Positions 41,476-41,590 of a DNA stretch of 41,590 bases are shown here, piece after piece. Under the pieces are notes generated by a model. It searched no databases, was not told the DNA's origin, and worked only from the letters and a program-made list of their open reading frames with translations. Every line of letters begins with the position of its first letter. Position 1 is the first letter of the stretch. This DNA is from JAUWOY01 sp034431315 (GTDB lineage: Bacteria; Chloroflexota; Anaerolineae; VGOG01): positions 1 through 41,590 of the forward strand of contig DAOUDK010000110.1 of the NCBI GenBank assembly GCA_034431315.1, in the 5' to 3' direction. The position numbers and the translations under genes are program-made.

Positions 41476-41528
41476 CTTGCATTCCGCACTTTGTTGAAAG
41501 GGTTATCAGGGCGAGGCCAATGTGGCAT
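41472..41528 (-). other. Short frame that probably encodes the transposase N-terminus
   Basis: ATG at 41528 on the minus strand opens an 18-codon frame (MPHWPRPDNPFNKVRNAS) ending TGA at 41472-41474. The TGA overlaps the TTG start of the transposase as TTGA. The peptide looks like the natural start of such transposases. A frameshift, or translational coupling through TTGA, would join the two. The element may therefore be slightly decayed or use frameshifting. Confidence 0.45.
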
Positions 41529-41590
41529 TCATAAACCCTGCTGCTGACGTCGCCCCGTCGATGTGGTGGAGCCCAACGAAGGTCAATGGA

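Overview
The window looks like a chromosomal contig from an uncultured, GC-rich, anaerobic or facultative bacterium, most likely of the Chloroflexota (Anaerolineae-like). The reasons are a cell-wall type LysM-anchored solute-binding protein without a lipobox, dockerin and FG-GAP domains on secreted proteins, a c-di-GMP-I riboswitch ahead of secreted cytochromes, a Na+-pumping acyl-CoA decarboxylase operon, and spacers crowded with palindromes and 7-nt repeats. This is inference from gene content; no rRNA is present.

Layout. 1-386: no gene, but strongly structured DNA. 387-5036 (minus): a branched-chain amino acid/amide ABC transporter (livH, livM, LysM-fused binding protein, livF) with no livG. 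5183-5836 (plus): a DUF2085 membrane protein. 6174-16172 (plus): promoter, c-di-GMP-I riboswitch with its own intrinsic terminator, then three secreted proteins: a YVTN propeller/dockerin/dihaem cytochrome, a ~1960-residue FG-GAP protein and a pentahaem cytochrome. 16359-16436 (minus): tRNA-Pro(CGG). 16488-18258: an EamA transporter and a RHH/PIN toxin-antitoxin pair. 18358-25798: acyl-CoA dehydrogenase, acyltransferase, carboxyltransferase, biotin carboxylase, OadG-like subunit, biotin carrier and OadB/MmdB-type Na+ pump, apparently one operon. 25800-26794: an amidinotransferase relic and a nitroreductase. 26817-32029: an unusual cluster in two transcription units, a small EACC1-like protein with a putative HExxxH metallopeptidase, then a winged-helix protein with a TPR protein whose central repeats are almost identical in DNA. 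32167-39383: Tex, an FGGY kinase, a YghO-like acyltransferase, a cysteine-rich 4Fe-4S protein and an MFS transporter. 39457-41528 (minus): a histidine phosphatase and a DDE transposase.

How the genes work together. The riboswitch operon ties second-messenger signalling to extracellular redox and adhesion-type proteins. The 18421-25798 operon holds the parts of both an ATP-dependent biotin carboxylase and a Na+-pumping decarboxylase sharing one carboxyltransferase and one biotin carrier. Its biotin carboxylase carries a C-terminal tail copied from the OadG-like subunit, followed by a broken copy of the start of the biotin-carrier gene, so the junction was duplicated.

The signal that ordinary annotation leaves unexplained is a set of arrays built from degenerate 7-nt units (TTGGAAG, GTGAAAC, GCTCAAA and similar). 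Most are arranged as inverted arms around a short spacer; they recur in at least seven places, and once as an in-frame 63-bp insertion inside the OadG-like gene. Separate palindromes also lie inside or at the end of coding sequences, at 9934, 21047 and 38123.
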